A stretch of 64,000 nt of DNA from contig CAVSLD010000006.1 in the NCBI GenBank assembly GCA_963728655.1, positions 744,001 through 808,000 on the forward strand. Reading direction: 5' to 3'. Below the pieces are notes generated by a model that was not told where the DNA came from, did no database searches, and saw only the letters and a program-made list of their open reading frames with translations. This DNA comes from Iamia sp963728655. GTDB taxonomy: Bacteria; Actinomycetota; Acidimicrobiia; Acidimicrobiales; Iamiaceae. Both the position numbers and the translations under genes were made by a program. Positions 8,184-18,641 of this stretch are shown here, piece by piece (the stretch's first letter is position 1; each line of letters begins with the position of its first letter).

Positions 8184-10330
8184 ATGAGCGTCGACGCCGA
8201 GGCCGAGAGGGCCGCCGCGGCCGCCCCGGCCCGCCGGTCGATGGCCTACGTGCCCGCCCTGGACGGGTTGCGGGCCGTCGCCGTCGTGGGCGTGCTGCTG
8301 TTCCACGGCGGCGTCTCCTGGATCCCCGGCGGCTACCTGGGCGTCGACGTCTTCTTCGTCCTCTCGGGGTACCTCATCACCACCCTGCTGCTGCGGGAGA
8401 GGGTGCGCAGCGGCACGATCGACCTGCGGTCGTTCTGGACCCGCCGCCTCCGCCGCCTCCTGCCCGCCCTCCTGGTGCTGCTGGCGGTGGTCGCGGTGGC
8501 CATCCCGTTCCTCGTGGCCGCCCCCGAGCGGGCCAGCGTGCGGGGCGACGCCCTGGCCGCGCTGGCCTACGTGGCCAACTGGCGGTTCATCCTCACCGAC
8601 CAGTCGTACTTCGCCGGTGCCCCGTCGCCGCTGCGGCACCTGTGGTCGCTCTCGGTGGAGGAGCAGTGGTACCTGGTGTTCCCGGTGGTCATGGCCGTCG
8701 TGCTGCGCCGGGCCCGGCGCATCGTCCCGCTCATCGTCGGGATGGCGGTGGCGACCCTCGCCACGCGCGCTGTGGATGGCCCACCTGGCCACCGGCGGCG
8801 GCCGACCCGTCCCGCGCCTACTACGGCACCGACACCCGGGCCCACTCCCTGCTGGCCGGGGCCCTCCTCGCCGCGGTGGCGGCGCAGTGGCCCCTCCACC
8901 GGTACCGCCGGGCCCTGAGCGTGGTCGGGCTGCTCGGCGCCCTCGGCGTGGTGGCCTCCTACGTGCTGGTGTCCGAGGGCGACCTCTGGATGTACCGGGG
9001 CGGCTTCCTGGGCCTGGCCCTGCTGACCGCCGGCCTGGTGGGGGCGGTGGCGCTGCCCCGCACCCCGCTGCCGTGGACCCAGGTGCTCGCGGTCGCCCCG
9101 CTGGTGGCCATCGGCCGGGTGTCCTACGGGCTCTACCTGTGGCACTGGCCCGTCAACGTGGCCCTGTCCCCGGAGCGCACCGGCCTCGACGGCGGCGGCC
9201 TCGACACCGTGGCCCTGCTCGCCCTGCGCACCGCCGTGGCCGTCGCCTTCACCCTCGCGTCGTACTGGCTCATCGAGCTGCCCATCCGGCGCAGGGGCAT
9301 GGACGGCCTGCGCCTCCGGTTCCCGGGGCTGCCGGCGTCGCGGGTGGCCACCGGCATGGCGTGCACCGCCCTGGTGGTGTGGCTGCTGGTGGCGGGCACG
9401 GTGCGCACCCCGGCGGGCGAGACCACCACCGCCTCGGGCCTGCCGGCCGAGCTGGCCGGGATGGACGCAGGGGTGCCCGACCTGCCCGACACCACGGTGG
9501 CGACCATCCCCGACGACATCCGCCGGGTGGTCGAGAGCCAGGGCATCGACGCGGTGCCGCAGGACCGGCCCGTGAACGTGCTCACCGTGGGCGACTCCGT
9601 GGCCCTCACCCTGGCCTGGGGCGAGGCCAAGGCGCCCGACCGCCTCGAGGTCCGGTCCCGCGCCATCCTGGGCTGCGGCATCGTCGCCGGCTACGCCATC
9701 ACGGGCGACCAGATCGACACGTCGGCCGACATGTGCGGCGACTGGCCCGCCTACTGGCAGGACGGGGTGGCCGAGTCCCAGCCCGACGTGGTGATGATCC
9801 AGTTCGGGGCGTGGGAGGTCTACGACCACGTCAGCGGCAACGGCACCATCGAGGCGGGCACGCCCCAGATGGAGGCCGCCATCCGCGACGGGCTCGACCG
9901 GGGGATCGAGGCGGTGCTGGCGGTCAAGCCCGACACCCGCTTCGTCATCGTCGGCGCACCCTGCATGCAGGAGCGGGACCCCCGCCTGGGAGGGACGGCC
10001 AGCCCCCGGAACGACCCGGACGCGGTGGCCTGGGTCGACGACGTCTTCGCCGACTACGCCGACGACCTCGGCGGCCAGGGCACCTACGTGGACCTGGGCG
10101 AGCTGCTGTGCCCCGACGGTGGGTTCGTCGACGACCTGGGCGAGGGCACCGTCCGCCCCGACGGCAGCCACTACGACAAGGCCCGCACCGGGCCCGTGTG
10201 GTCTTGGCTGGCGGACCGCATCGAGCCCTTCGCCCGCACGCCGGTCGCGCCGGGCGGGGCCACGGGAGCGGCCCAGGGGGCGACCGGCACGGCGCCCCCG
10301 CCGACGCCCACCTCCGCGCCGCCCGCCTGA
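8184..10330 (+). CDS. Acyltransferase-3 (OafA/YrhL-like) fused to SGNH domain (frameshifts near 8766 and 8802)
   Basis: About 714 residues. The N-terminal half is an integral-membrane acyltransferase-3 domain with YVPALDGLRAVAVVGVLLFH, GGYLGVDVFFVLSGYLIT, the RRLLPALL segment and many transmembrane helices. The C-terminal half is an extracytoplasmic SGNH-hydrolase-like domain with VLTVGDSVALTLAWG (block I) and RPDGSHYDKA (catalytic Asp/His block). Such fusions O-acylate cell-surface polysaccharides. Two +1 shifts, near 8766 and 8802 (GGCCGAC), break the frame in the middle of the membrane domain; the reading is otherwise continuous. The ATG at 8184 sits just after the dyad described separately. 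The acyl acceptor is not evident. Confidence 0.85.
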
Positions 10331-10395
10331 CCCCACCGGGGGGTCCGGCGCAGGGTGTCGGTGCCGCGCCCGGCGCCTCGTAGCATCGGACGCCC

Positions 10396-11516
10396 ATGGA
10401 GATCGTCGTCGTCCTCGTCGTCATCGGTGTCGTCCTGGGGGTGGTCCTGGCCTTCGTCGGCCCCCGCCTCCGCAGCCGGGGCCCCGAGCTGGAGCCGCCG
10501 GCGCGCCCGTCGGTGGGCCGGGCCCCCGAGGTCGACGCCGGCGCGCCGGAGGGCGACGTCGACGTGCTCGAGCCCCCTGTCACCGAGGCCCCGCCCGAGG
10601 TCGTCGCCCCGGTCCGCCCCAGCTTCCGCGACCGCCTGGCCAAGGCCCGGGGCACGGTGTCGGGCTACCTCGGGTCGATCCTCTCCGCGGTGCCATCGAC
10701 GACGAGACCTGGGACGACCTCGAGGAGGCCCTGATCCGGGCCGACGTGGGCGTGGGCCCGGCCACCGAGCTGCTCGACGCCGTGCGGGCCCGGGTGAAGG
10801 AGGACGCCATCGAGAGCCCCGAGCTGCTCCTGGACGCGGTGAAGGACGAGATGAAGGCCCGTCTCCAGGTCGACGACCGCACCCTCCACGCCGATGCCGG
10901 CGAGACCAACGTGTGGCTCTTCGTCGGCGTCAACGGCGTGGGCAAGACCACCACCATCGGCAAGCTGGGCAAGCGCGAGGCCGAGGTCGGCCGCACCGTG
11001 GTCATGGCCGCGGGCGACACCTTCCGCGCGGCTGCGGCCGAGCAGCTGGGCACCTGGGCCGAGCGCTGCGGCGCCAACCTCGTGCGGGGCGCCGAGGGGG
11101 CCGACCCCAGCTCCATCGTCTTCGACGGCATCACCAAGGCGGCGTCGATGGACGCCGACCTGGTCCTGGCCGACACCGCCGGGCGCCTCCACACCAAGAG
11201 CAACCTCATGGAGGAGCTGCGCAAGGTGCGCCGGGTGGCGGGCAAGGAGCCCGGCCACGTCACCGAGGTGCTGCTCGTCATCGACGCCACCACCGGCCAG
11301 AACGGCCTGGCCCAGGCCCGCGTGTTCACCGAGGCGGTCGAGGTCACCGGCGTGGTCCTGACCAAGCTGGACGGCTCGGCCAAGGGCGGCATCGTGCTGG
11401 CCATCCAGGCCGAGCTGGGCATCCCGGTGAAGCTGGTCGGCCTGGGCGAGACGGCCGACGACCTGGTCGCCTTCGACCCCGACGAGTTCGTCGACGCCCT
11501 CTTCGCCACGGGCTGA
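10396..11516 (+). CDS. ftsY: Signal recognition particle receptor FtsY (frameshift near 10686)
   Basis: Docks SRP-ribosome complexes at the membrane. The N terminus is a hydrophobic anchor (MEIVVVLVVIGVVLGVVLAF), then an acidic/proline linker, then the NG domain: the N bundle LEEALIRADVGVG and the GTPase motifs VGVNGVGKTTTIGKL (G1), AGDTFRAAAAEQL, LADTAGR (G3) and TKLDGSAKGG (G4/G5). One base is missing near 10686 (the expected CCCGCGG reads CCGCGG), splitting anchor and GTPase into two frames. It lies upstream of ffh, the usual order in high-GC Gram-positives. A TAGCAT box at 10381-10386 lies 9 nt before ATG 10396. Confidence 0.95.
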
Positions 11517-11570
11517 CCGCGCCGGGCCCATCGACGTCCCCGCCGGCCCATCCTGAGTACGGTCGCGAGC

Positions 11571-11807
11571 ATGTTCCTGTTCCGCCTGATCTTCTCGCCG
11601 GTGCGCATCGCGCTGTTCTTCGTCCGGATCCTGGGGTTCAGCCGGGTCGTGGTGTTCCTCCTGGGCGTGGCCGTGGGCCTGCTCGCCGCCCCCACCACCG
11701 GCGCCGAGATGCGGGCCCGCCTCCTGGCCGAGGTCGAGGCCCGCCGGGCCGCGGCGGGCCCGCCCCCTCCGCCCAGCGACCTGGTGTCGCCCCGCGCCTC
11801 GGGCTGA
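11571..11807 (+). CDS. Small membrane protein with YtxH-like segment
   Basis: 78 residues. Hydrophobic N-terminal stretches (FRLIFSPVRIALFFVRIL and VVVFLLGVAVGLLAAPT) are followed by a charged Ala/Arg-rich tail ending in prolines. The GLLAAPTTGAEMRARL segment resembles YtxH-type proteins (GxxxGLLxAPxSGxExR). Function is unknown. ATG 11571 follows TACGGT at 11558-11563 with 7 nt between, so the transcript is probably leaderless and independent of ftsY. Confidence 0.65.
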   Translation: MFLFRLIFSPVRIALFFVRILGFSRVVVFLLGVAVGLLAAPTTGAEMRARLLAEVEARRAAAGPPPPPSDLVSPRASG

Positions 11808-11873
11808 GACCGGCCCCCGGCACCCCCGGTGCGGGGGGAGCGACGGCGGTGACCAGGTAGCATCGCCAGCCGC

Positions 11874-13322
<1,449 letters not shown>

Positions 13323-13432
13323 CGAAGCTCCCGCAGCCCGTCGGCGCCCACTTGTGCGCCGGCCGGGCCAGCGGCAAGCATGGACGGTCGGCCCTCGCGG
13401 CCGTGCGCACGACGACAGAGAGAGAACAGACC

Positions 13433-13767
13433 GTGGTCAAGCTCCGCCTCATGCGGATGGGCAAGAAGAAGCAGCCGACCTACCGCCTGGTGGCGGCCGA
13501 CAGCCGTTCGCCCCGCAACGGTCGGTTCATCGAGATCCTGGGCACCTACCAGCCCCGTCGTGAGCCCTCCACGATCCGGATCGACAACGTCAAGGCCGTC
13601 GACTGGCTGCGGAAGGGCGCCCAGCCCACCGAGCGGGTCCAGAAGCTGCTCGAGATGTCCGGCGCCTGGAAGCACTTCAAGGACGGCACCGAGCCCGAGC
13701 CGCTGGCGCCCCCGGTCCCGACGACCGCCCGGTCGCTCCCGAGGCCGCCGAGGCGGCAGCCTCGTGA
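13433..13767 (+). CDS. rpsP: 30S ribosomal protein S16 (frameshift near 13712)
   Basis: Ribosomal protein S16, a small-subunit assembly protein. The start VVKLRLMRMGKKKQPTYR and the segment NGRFIEILGTYQPRREPS are unmistakable. GTG 13433 is chosen because it places VVKLRLMRMG at the N terminus and has a purine-rich AGAGAGAGAA upstream. The conserved part ends near WLRKGAQPTERVQ and LEMSGAWKHFK. A missing C in a C run near 13712 restores an Ala/Glu-rich tail ending at the TGA 13765-13767. That TGA overlaps the GTG of the KH gene as GTGA, indicating translational coupling. Confidence 0.93.
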
Positions 13768-14068
13768 GCGACGAGGCCGAGACCAGCGAGGACACCGAGG
13801 TCGCCACCGACGAGGGCGGCACCCTGCCGGCGCCGACCGCGGTCGCCGTGCTCGAGTACCTGGCCAAGGCCCTGGTGGCCAACCCCGACGAGGTGCGGGT
13901 CGAGGTCGACGAGAGCGACGGCCTGACCTTCAACGTCACCGTCGCCGACGGCGACATGGGCCGGGTCATCGGCAAGCGGGGCCGGGTGGCCAACGCGATC
14001 CGCGACATCAGCCGGGCCGCCGCCGCCAGGGACGGCGAGACGGCGTCTCCATCGAGTTCGTCGACTGA
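13764..14068 (+). CDS. khpA: KH-domain RNA-binding protein (KhpA/YlqC family; frameshift near 14033)
   Basis: About 100 residues. A short acidic N-terminal extension precedes a KH domain with LEYLAKALVANPDEVRV and the GxxG-type loop VIGKRGRVANAIR. It ends in VSIEFVD in a different frame, so one base appears lost near 14033. KhpA proteins bind RNA, often paired with KhpB, and influence cell division and sRNA function in other bacteria. The gene is nested between rpsP and rimM exactly as in other Gram-positives. Its GTG overlaps the rpsP stop. Confidence 0.85.
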
Positions 14069-14076
14069 CGGTCGTC

Positions 14077-14580
14077 GTGGACGCCGCCCGACGACCTGCT
14101 CGAGGTCGGTCGGGTCGACAAGGCCCACGGCCTCCGGGGCGAGGTCATCGTCGCCCTCACCACCGACCGCACCGAGCGCGTGGCCCCCGGCTCGCGCCTC
14201 TGGGTCGGCGACGTCGAGCGCGAGGTGCGTGCGCTCGGGCCCCCACCAGCACCGCTGGATCGTCGCCTTCGCCGGCGTCGACGGCCGGGAGGAGGCCGAG
14301 GCCCTCCGCGGCGCTGGTCCTGACCGCCCCGCCCACTCGACGCCGACGACGGGGCCATGTGGGTCCACGAGCTGGTCGGCGCCGAGGTGGTGCTGCCCGA
14401 CGGCACCGCCGTGGGTGCGGTCGAGGCCGTGCAGGACAACCCGGCCCACGAGCTGCTCGTCCTCGACTCGGGGGCCCTGGTGCCGGTCGTGTTCGTCACC
14501 GACGCCGTCGGGCCTGCCCGGCCCGGGTGGTGATCGACCCGCCCGAGGGCCTGCTCGACGACGACCTCGCCGCCCCCTGA
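14077..14580 (+). CDS. rimM: 16S rRNA processing protein RimM (about five frameshifts)
   Basis: Assembly factor for the 30S head domain that binds S19. Fragments in successive frames read LLEVGRVDKAHGLRGEVIV, then HQHRWIVAFAGVDGREEAEA, then MWVHELVGAEVVLPDGTAVG and VQDNPAHELLVLDSGA, ending RVVIDPPEGLLDDD; together they cover the RimM N-terminal domain and PRC-barrel. Breaks fall near 14088, 14237, 14312, 14335 and 14515. No start codon exists in the frame of the first conserved fragment, so GTG 14077 plus one inserted C near 14088 is the likeliest start. It is the most damaged gene in the block, yet all conserved segments remain, favouring sequencing error over decay. Confidence 0.82.
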   Translation: MDAARRPARGRSGRQGPRPPGRGHRRPHHRPHRARGPRLAPLGRRRRARGACARAPTSTAGSSPSPASTAGRRPRPSAALVLTAPPTRRRRRGHVGPRAGRRRGGAARRHRRGCGRGRAGQPGPRAARPRLGGPGAGRVRHRRRRACPARVVIDPPEGLLDDDLAAP

Positions 14581-14591
14581 CGGTCGCCGCC

Positions 14592-15351
14592 GTGCGCATC
14601 GACGTCCTCACCATCTTCCCGGACCTGGTCGACGCGTTCGCGCGGCCAAGCCTGCTGGGCAGGGCCCGACGCGGCGGGCTGCTCGACGTGCGGGTGCACG
14701 ACCTGCGCACCGGCACCGACGACCCCCACCGCTCGGTCGACGACGCCCCCTTCGGCGGGGGCGCCGGGATGGTGCTGCGGGCCGAGCCCCTCGCCCGGGT
14801 GGTGGAGGCCGTCGACCCGCCCCGGCCGCTGCTCCTGCTCGGTCCCGGCGGCCGTCGCCTCGACCAGGCCTGGGCCCGGGAGCTGGCCGCGGGGGAGGGG
14901 TTCTCGCTGCTCTGCGGGCGCTACGAGGACGTCGACCACCGGGTGCGGGCCCACGTCGTCGACGGCGAGGTGTCGATCGGCGACTACGTGCTGGCCGGCG
15001 GCGAGGTCGCGGCCATGGTGGTGCTGGAGGCGGTCGGGCGCCTGGTGCCGGGGGTGATGGGCAACGAGGCCTCGGCCGACCGAGGAGTCCTTCGCCGACG
15101 GGCTGCTCGAGTACCCCCAGTACACCCGGCCGGCGGACTGGCGGGGCCACGAGGTGCCCGAGGTGCTCCGCTCCGGCGACCACGCCCGCATCGCCCGCTG
15201 GCGCCGGGCCCAGGCCCTGCACCGCACCCTGGCCCTGCGCCCGGACCTGCTGGCGGCCCGGGGCGGGCTCACCGCGGAGGAGGAGGCCCTGCTCGACGAT
15301 GTCGCCCCCGTCGACGGCCCCGGCTTTCGCCCCGCGGGCCGGGACGGCTAG
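14592..15351 (+). CDS. trmD: tRNA (guanine-N1-)-methyltransferase TrmD (frameshift near 15081)
   Basis: Methylates G37 of tRNAs, preventing +1 frameshifting. The start VRIDVLTIFPDLVDAF, the motifs DDAPFGGGAGMVLR and LLCGRYEDVDHRV, and the SAM-binding trefoil-knot segment EVSIGDYVLAGGE are classic TrmD. An extra C near 15081 (GACCGAGG for GACGAGG) shifts the frame just before SFADGLLEYPQYTRPADW. The gene follows rimM by 11 nt, giving the standard rpsP-khpA-rimM-trmD order. GTG 14592 matches the family N terminus. Confidence 0.93.
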
Positions 15352-15444
15352 CGTGATCCGTCGCCCCTGAGCCGACCCTGCGGCTCCTGGCGGCGGACCG
15401 TCCACCCGGCCCCCGCCCCTCCCACCTGAAGGATCGCACGCGCC

Positions 15445-15825
15445 ATGAACCGCCTCGACGTCATCGACACCGCCACCATCGAGACCAGCAGCGCGACGCG
15501 GGCCGAGCCCGTCCCCGCCTTCGGCGCAGGCGACACCCTCAAGGTCCACGTCCGTGTGATCGAGGGCAACAAGGAGCGGGTCCAGGTCTTCCAGGGCGTG
15601 GTCATCAAGCGCCAGGGCGCCGGGGTCCACGAGACCTTCACCGTGCGCAAGGTCAGCTACGGCGTCGGCGTCGAGCGCACCTTCCCGCTGCACACCCCCA
15701 ACGTCTCCCGCATCGAGCTGGTGAGCCGGGGCGACGTGCGCCGGGCCAAGCTCTTCTACCTGCGCGACCGGGTCGGCAAGGCCGCCAAGGTCCACGAGAA
15801 GCGCGACCCCAGCACCATCAAGTAG
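15445..15825 (+). CDS. rplS: 50S ribosomal protein L19
   Basis: 126 residues and intact. It contains FGAGDTLKVHVRVIEGNKER, VFQGVVIKRQGAGVHETF and GVGVERTFPLHTP, diagnostic of L19, which sits at the 30S-50S interface. ATG 15445 has an AAGGA Shine-Dalgarno at 15429-15433. A TAGCGT box at 15350-15355, right over the trmD stop, suggests an additional promoter giving a leader of about 80 nt. The usual neighbours lepB and rnhB are absent before yraN. Confidence 0.96.
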   Translation: MNRLDVIDTATIETSSATRAEPVPAFGAGDTLKVHVRVIEGNKERVQVFQGVVIKRQGAGVHETFTVRKVSYGVGVERTFPLHTPNVSRIELVSRGDVRRAKLFYLRDRVGKAAKVHEKRDPSTIK

Positions 15826-15832
15826 GCGCCCG

Positions 15833-16198
15833 GTGCCCGGCGGGCACCCGCCCGACCGGCGGCGCCAGCAGCTGGGCGCCCACGGCGAGCAGCGTGCCGT
15901 CGAGTGGTACGAGGCCCGCGGCTGGGCCGTGGTGGCCCGCAACTGGCGCGACGGCCGCCGGGGCGAGATCGACCTCGTCGTGCGGCGGGGTGACGTCGTC
16001 GCGGTCTGCGAGGTCAAGACCCGCACCAGCGCGGCCTTCGGCCTGCCCGCCGAGGCCGTGACCCCGGACAAGCAGGCTCGCATCCGCCGCCTGGGCGCGG
16101 CGTGGCTGGCCCAGGCCGGCCTCGGCCCCGTCCAGGTCCGCTTCGACGTGGTCGCCGTCCTGGCCGGCGAGGTGGAGGTCATCGAGGACGCGTTCTGA
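15833..16198 (+). CDS. YraN family (UPF0102) endonuclease-like protein
   Basis: 121 residues. The core GEQRAVEWYEARGWAVVARN, RGEIDLVVRRGDVVAVCEVK and LPAEAVTPDKQARIRRL match UPF0102. The E-x-D...E-x-K layout of a restriction-endonuclease-like fold is present in GEIDLV and CEVKTR. Cellular role is unresolved in the family. The GTG at 15833 lies 7 nt after the rplS stop and suggests coupling with rplS. It converges on the amidohydrolase gene. Confidence 0.85.
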   Translation: MPGGHPPDRRRQQLGAHGEQRAVEWYEARGWAVVARNWRDGRRGEIDLVVRRGDVVAVCEVKTRTSAAFGLPAEAVTPDKQARIRRLGAAWLAQAGLGPVQVRFDVVAVLAGEVEVIEDAF

Positions 16199-16219
16199 GG
16201 CGGGGCCCGGAGGTCGGCG

Positions 16220-17611
16220 TCAGCCGACGTGGGCGGCGACGGCCCGGAGGGCCGCGGTGGCCTCGGCCGTGGCCGCGGCCAGGTCCAGGGTCTGCACCGC
16301 CCCGTCGTCGACCACCACGGCACCGTCGACCACCACCGTGCGCACGTCGCCGGGGCGGGCCCGGAGGGCCAGCGACGGGACCGGGTGGCGGCTGCCCAGG
16401 TGGTGCGGGCCCGAGGTGTCCACCACGACCAGGTCGGCTCGCATCCCGGCCCGCAGCGAACCGAGCGCCCCCGGACGCCCCATCGCCACCCCGGCGTCGG
16501 TCGCCATGGCCAGCGCCTCCTCGGCCAGCAGGGCGTCGTCGGCGCCGCCGGCCTCGCGCTGGGCCATCAGGGCAGCGTGGACCAGGTCGAAGGGCGTGGG
16601 CACCATCGAGGGCGAGTGGTCGCTGCCGAGCACGATCGGGACGCCGGCGGCGACCAGGCGGGGCACGGACAGCCGGTGCATGGTCCCCCAGCCGAGCATG
16701 GTGTTGCCCAGAGGGTTGTGGTTGACCGTCGCGCCGGACCGGGCCAGCACCTCGACGGCGTGGTCGTCGGCGTTGCCCACGTGCATGGCCGTGGTGTGGG
16801 GCCCCAGCACCCCCGTGGCCTCGAGCCGGTCGACGGGGTCGGCGCCGTGGACCTCCCGGTGCAGGGCGTCGGAGTCCTCGTCGATCAGGCAGTGGACGTG
16901 GACGGGGACGCCGGCCTCGGCCGCCAGGGCGGCGATGCCGATGAGCAGCTCGTCGCTGCAGGCGGTGGGCTCGACCGCGGAGACCAGCGCCCGGACCCGG
17001 CCGCCGGCCCGACCGTCCAGGCCGTCGACCAGGTCCCGGGCCCCCGCCAGCAGCTGGTCGGCGTCGGCCTGGCGGCCGAGAGCGCCGTCCTCGACCCACA
17101 GGTCGGCCAGCGAGGGGCCGGTGGCCAGCCGGATGCCCACCTCCTCGGCGGCATCGGCGATGCCCTCGAGCCCCGCGCTGCCGGCATCGACGACGCTGGT
17201 GGTGCCGGCCGCCAGCAGGGCGCCGAGCACCGGGCGCAGGACGGCGCGGGTGACCTCGGCCGGCACCGGCGTCGAGGTCATGCGGGCCACGAGGGTGAGG
17301 AGGTCGGCCGGTCCGGCCCCGCCGCCGAACAGGGAGGGGCCGGTGGCCCGCTCGTGGGCCAGGGGCGTCACGAGGAACGAGGAGAGGTGGACGTGGGCAT
17401 CGACGAAGCCGGGCGAGACCACGCCGCCACCCGCATCGATGGTCCGCGCCGCGGTCCAGCGCTGACCGATCTCGGCGCAGGGCCCGAGGGCGGCGATCTC
17501 GCCGCCCACGACGGCGACGGCGTGGTCCGGGCGGACCGCCCCCGGCGCGTCCAGGTCGAGGAGGTCGCCGCCGGTGACCAGCAGGTCGCAGGTGTCGCGC
17601 CGCTCGCTCAT
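16220..17611 (-). CDS. Amidohydrolase superfamily protein (TrzN / MTA-SAH deaminase-like)
   Basis: 463 residues. An N-terminal beta-sandwich segment leads to the metal motif GFVDAHVHLSSF. Further likely ligands are VHVHCLIDED (His), AMHVGNADDH (His) and IVLGSDHSPSMV (Asp). This is the ATZ/TrzN-like branch that hydrolyses amino or chloro groups on purines, pyrimidines and triazines; the true substrate is not predictable. The protein starts MSERRDTC at 17611. A ~77-nt palindromic element lies 53 nt upstream of this start (see repeat at 17665-17741), between it and the upstream MerR gene. It may be co-transcribed with merR. Confidence 0.82.
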   Translation of the reverse strand: MSERRDTCDLLVTGGDLLDLDAPGAVRPDHAVAVVGGEIAALGPCAEIGQRWTAARTIDAGGGVVSPGFVDAHVHLSSFLVTPLAHERATGPSLFGGGAGPADLLTLVARMTSTPVPAEVTRAVLRPVLGALLAAGTTSVVDAGSAGLEGIADAAEEVGIRLATGPSLADLWVEDGALGRQADADQLLAGARDLVDGLDGRAGGRVRALVSAVEPTACSDELLIGIAALAAEAGVPVHVHCLIDEDSDALHREVHGADPVDRLEATGVLGPHTTAMHVGNADDHAVEVLARSGATVNHNPLGNTMLGWGTMHRLSVPRLVAAGVPIVLGSDHSPSMVPTPFDLVHAALMAQREAGGADDALLAEEALAMATDAGVAMGRPGALGSLRAGMRADLVVVDTSGPHHLGSRHPVPSLALRARPGDVRTVVVDGAVVVDDGAVQTLDLAAATAEATAALRAVAAHVG

Positions 17612-17664
17612 CGGTGTGCCGTCGGGTCGAGGGGTGCGCCGACCGGGGTGCTCGTCGCCAGGCG

Positions 17665-17741
17665 CCGATGAGCGCCGACGGCTCCGCTCGCGGCGCTCGC
17701 TCCGCCGTCAGAGGGCCCGTGTCGTCTGGTTCGCTCGCTCA
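17665..17741 (-). repeat. Dispersed palindromic element, copy B
   Basis: Read on the minus strand this element begins GTGAGCGAGCGAACC, contains the core ACACGGGCCCTCTG and ends GCGCTCATCGG. It is closely similar to the element at 34082-34164. Its first TGA is the stop codon of the MerR gene. It ends 53 nt before the amidohydrolase start, nearly the same distance as copy A has to frr. Function unknown; see findings. Confidence 0.75.
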
Positions 17742-18542
17742 CGGGGCCTCGTCGGGGAGGCGGCGCATGAACGACCAGAGGCCGCCCTCGGGGTCCCGGG
17801 CGCTGTACTCCCGGTAGCCGTAGGGCTGGTCGACCGGTCGGTAGACGACGTCGGCGCCCTTGGCCGCGGCCCGCCGGTGGTGCTCGTCCACGTCGTCGAC
17901 CATGACCGCCACCGACGCGGTGGCGGCCCCGAGGGTGCGGGGTGAGGCCAACCCGAACTCGGGTGACTCCGGGTGCAGCCAGATCACCCCGTCGCCGGCG
18001 TCCACCGTGCCGTGGACCGGCGTGCCGTCACCGTCCCTGGTGAGCTCGCCGGGGCCGAGGTCGAAGACCTCGACGAGGTGGTGCAGGGCCGCCTCCAGGT
18101 CGGCGTAGACGAGGATCTGGATGCGCTGCTCGATGTCGCGCTCGAACGTGGTCATCTCGTTCAGGACCTCCATGAGGTGATCGGTGGGGTCGTCGCTGGA
18201 GTCGGTGTCGGCGAGGAGCTGGAGCAGGCCCGACCGCAGGCGGTTGGCCGCCAGCAGCCGTGCCTCCAGGTCGGACAGGTGGGATCGGAGCACGTCGGCG
18301 AGGCTCCAGTCGTCGCCGTCGAGGGCCGCCTCGATCTCCCGCAGCGACATGCCGAGGCGGCGGAGCACGCAGATGCGGTAGAGGCGCTCCACCGTCGCCT
18401 CGTCGTAGAGGCGGTGGCCGGAGTCGGTCCGGTGCGACGGCGTGAGGAGCCCGATGGCCTCGTAGTGGTGCAGCGTCCGGGCCGTCACCCCGGCCGCTGC
18501 TGCCACCTCTCCGACCTTGCGACCGTGCGCTCGTGGCTCCAT
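17739..18542 (-). CDS. MerR-family regulator with C-terminal VOC-like domain
   Basis: 267 residues. The N-terminal winged helix is KVGEVAAAAGVTARTLHHYE, then SGHRLYDEATVERLYRI and LGMSLREIEAALDG, followed by a dimerisation coiled coil to about residue 130. From about residue 145 a glyoxalase/VOC-type domain follows (IQILVYADLEAALHHLVEVF, then TASVAVMVDDVDEHHRRAAA and EYSARDPEGGLWSFM), which probably senses a small molecule. No metal-binding cysteines typical of CueR or ZntR are visible, so an organic effector is more likely. Its own promoter carries a 19-bp spacer with a dyad, so autoregulation is expected. Confidence 0.87.
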   Translation of the reverse strand: MEPRAHGRKVGEVAAAAGVTARTLHHYEAIGLLTPSHRTDSGHRLYDEATVERLYRICVLRRLGMSLREIEAALDGDDWSLADVLRSHLSDLEARLLAANRLRSGLLQLLADTDSSDDPTDHLMEVLNEMTTFERDIEQRIQILVYADLEAALHHLVEVFDLGPGELTRDGDGTPVHGTVDAGDGVIWLHPESPEFGLASPRTLGAATASVAVMVDDVDEHHRRAAAKGADVVYRPVDQPYGYREYSARDPEGGLWSFMRRLPDEAP

Positions 18543-18549
18543 GGAGCGG

Positions 18550-18580
18550 ACGGTACGACCTCACGTCGCGTGAGGGTCAA
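18550..18580 (-). promoter_or_regulatory. MerR-type promoter/operator with 19-bp spacer
   Basis: On the minus strand a -35 TTGACC (18575-18580) and a -10 TACCGT (18550-18555) are separated by exactly 19 bp. The spacer is occupied by the perfect dyad CCTCACG-CGA-CGTGAGG (18559-18575). An over-long spacer with a central dyad is the hallmark of promoters that MerR proteins untwist upon activation. The -10 ends 7 nt before the MerR start codon, and the divergent acetyltransferase gene begins 61 nt away. Confidence 0.8.
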
Positions 18581-18641
18581 GGGGCCTCGTCCGGATCCCC
18601 CTCCGCGGCGCGTGTCGGTGCCCGCCGGGCATGCTCGGGGC

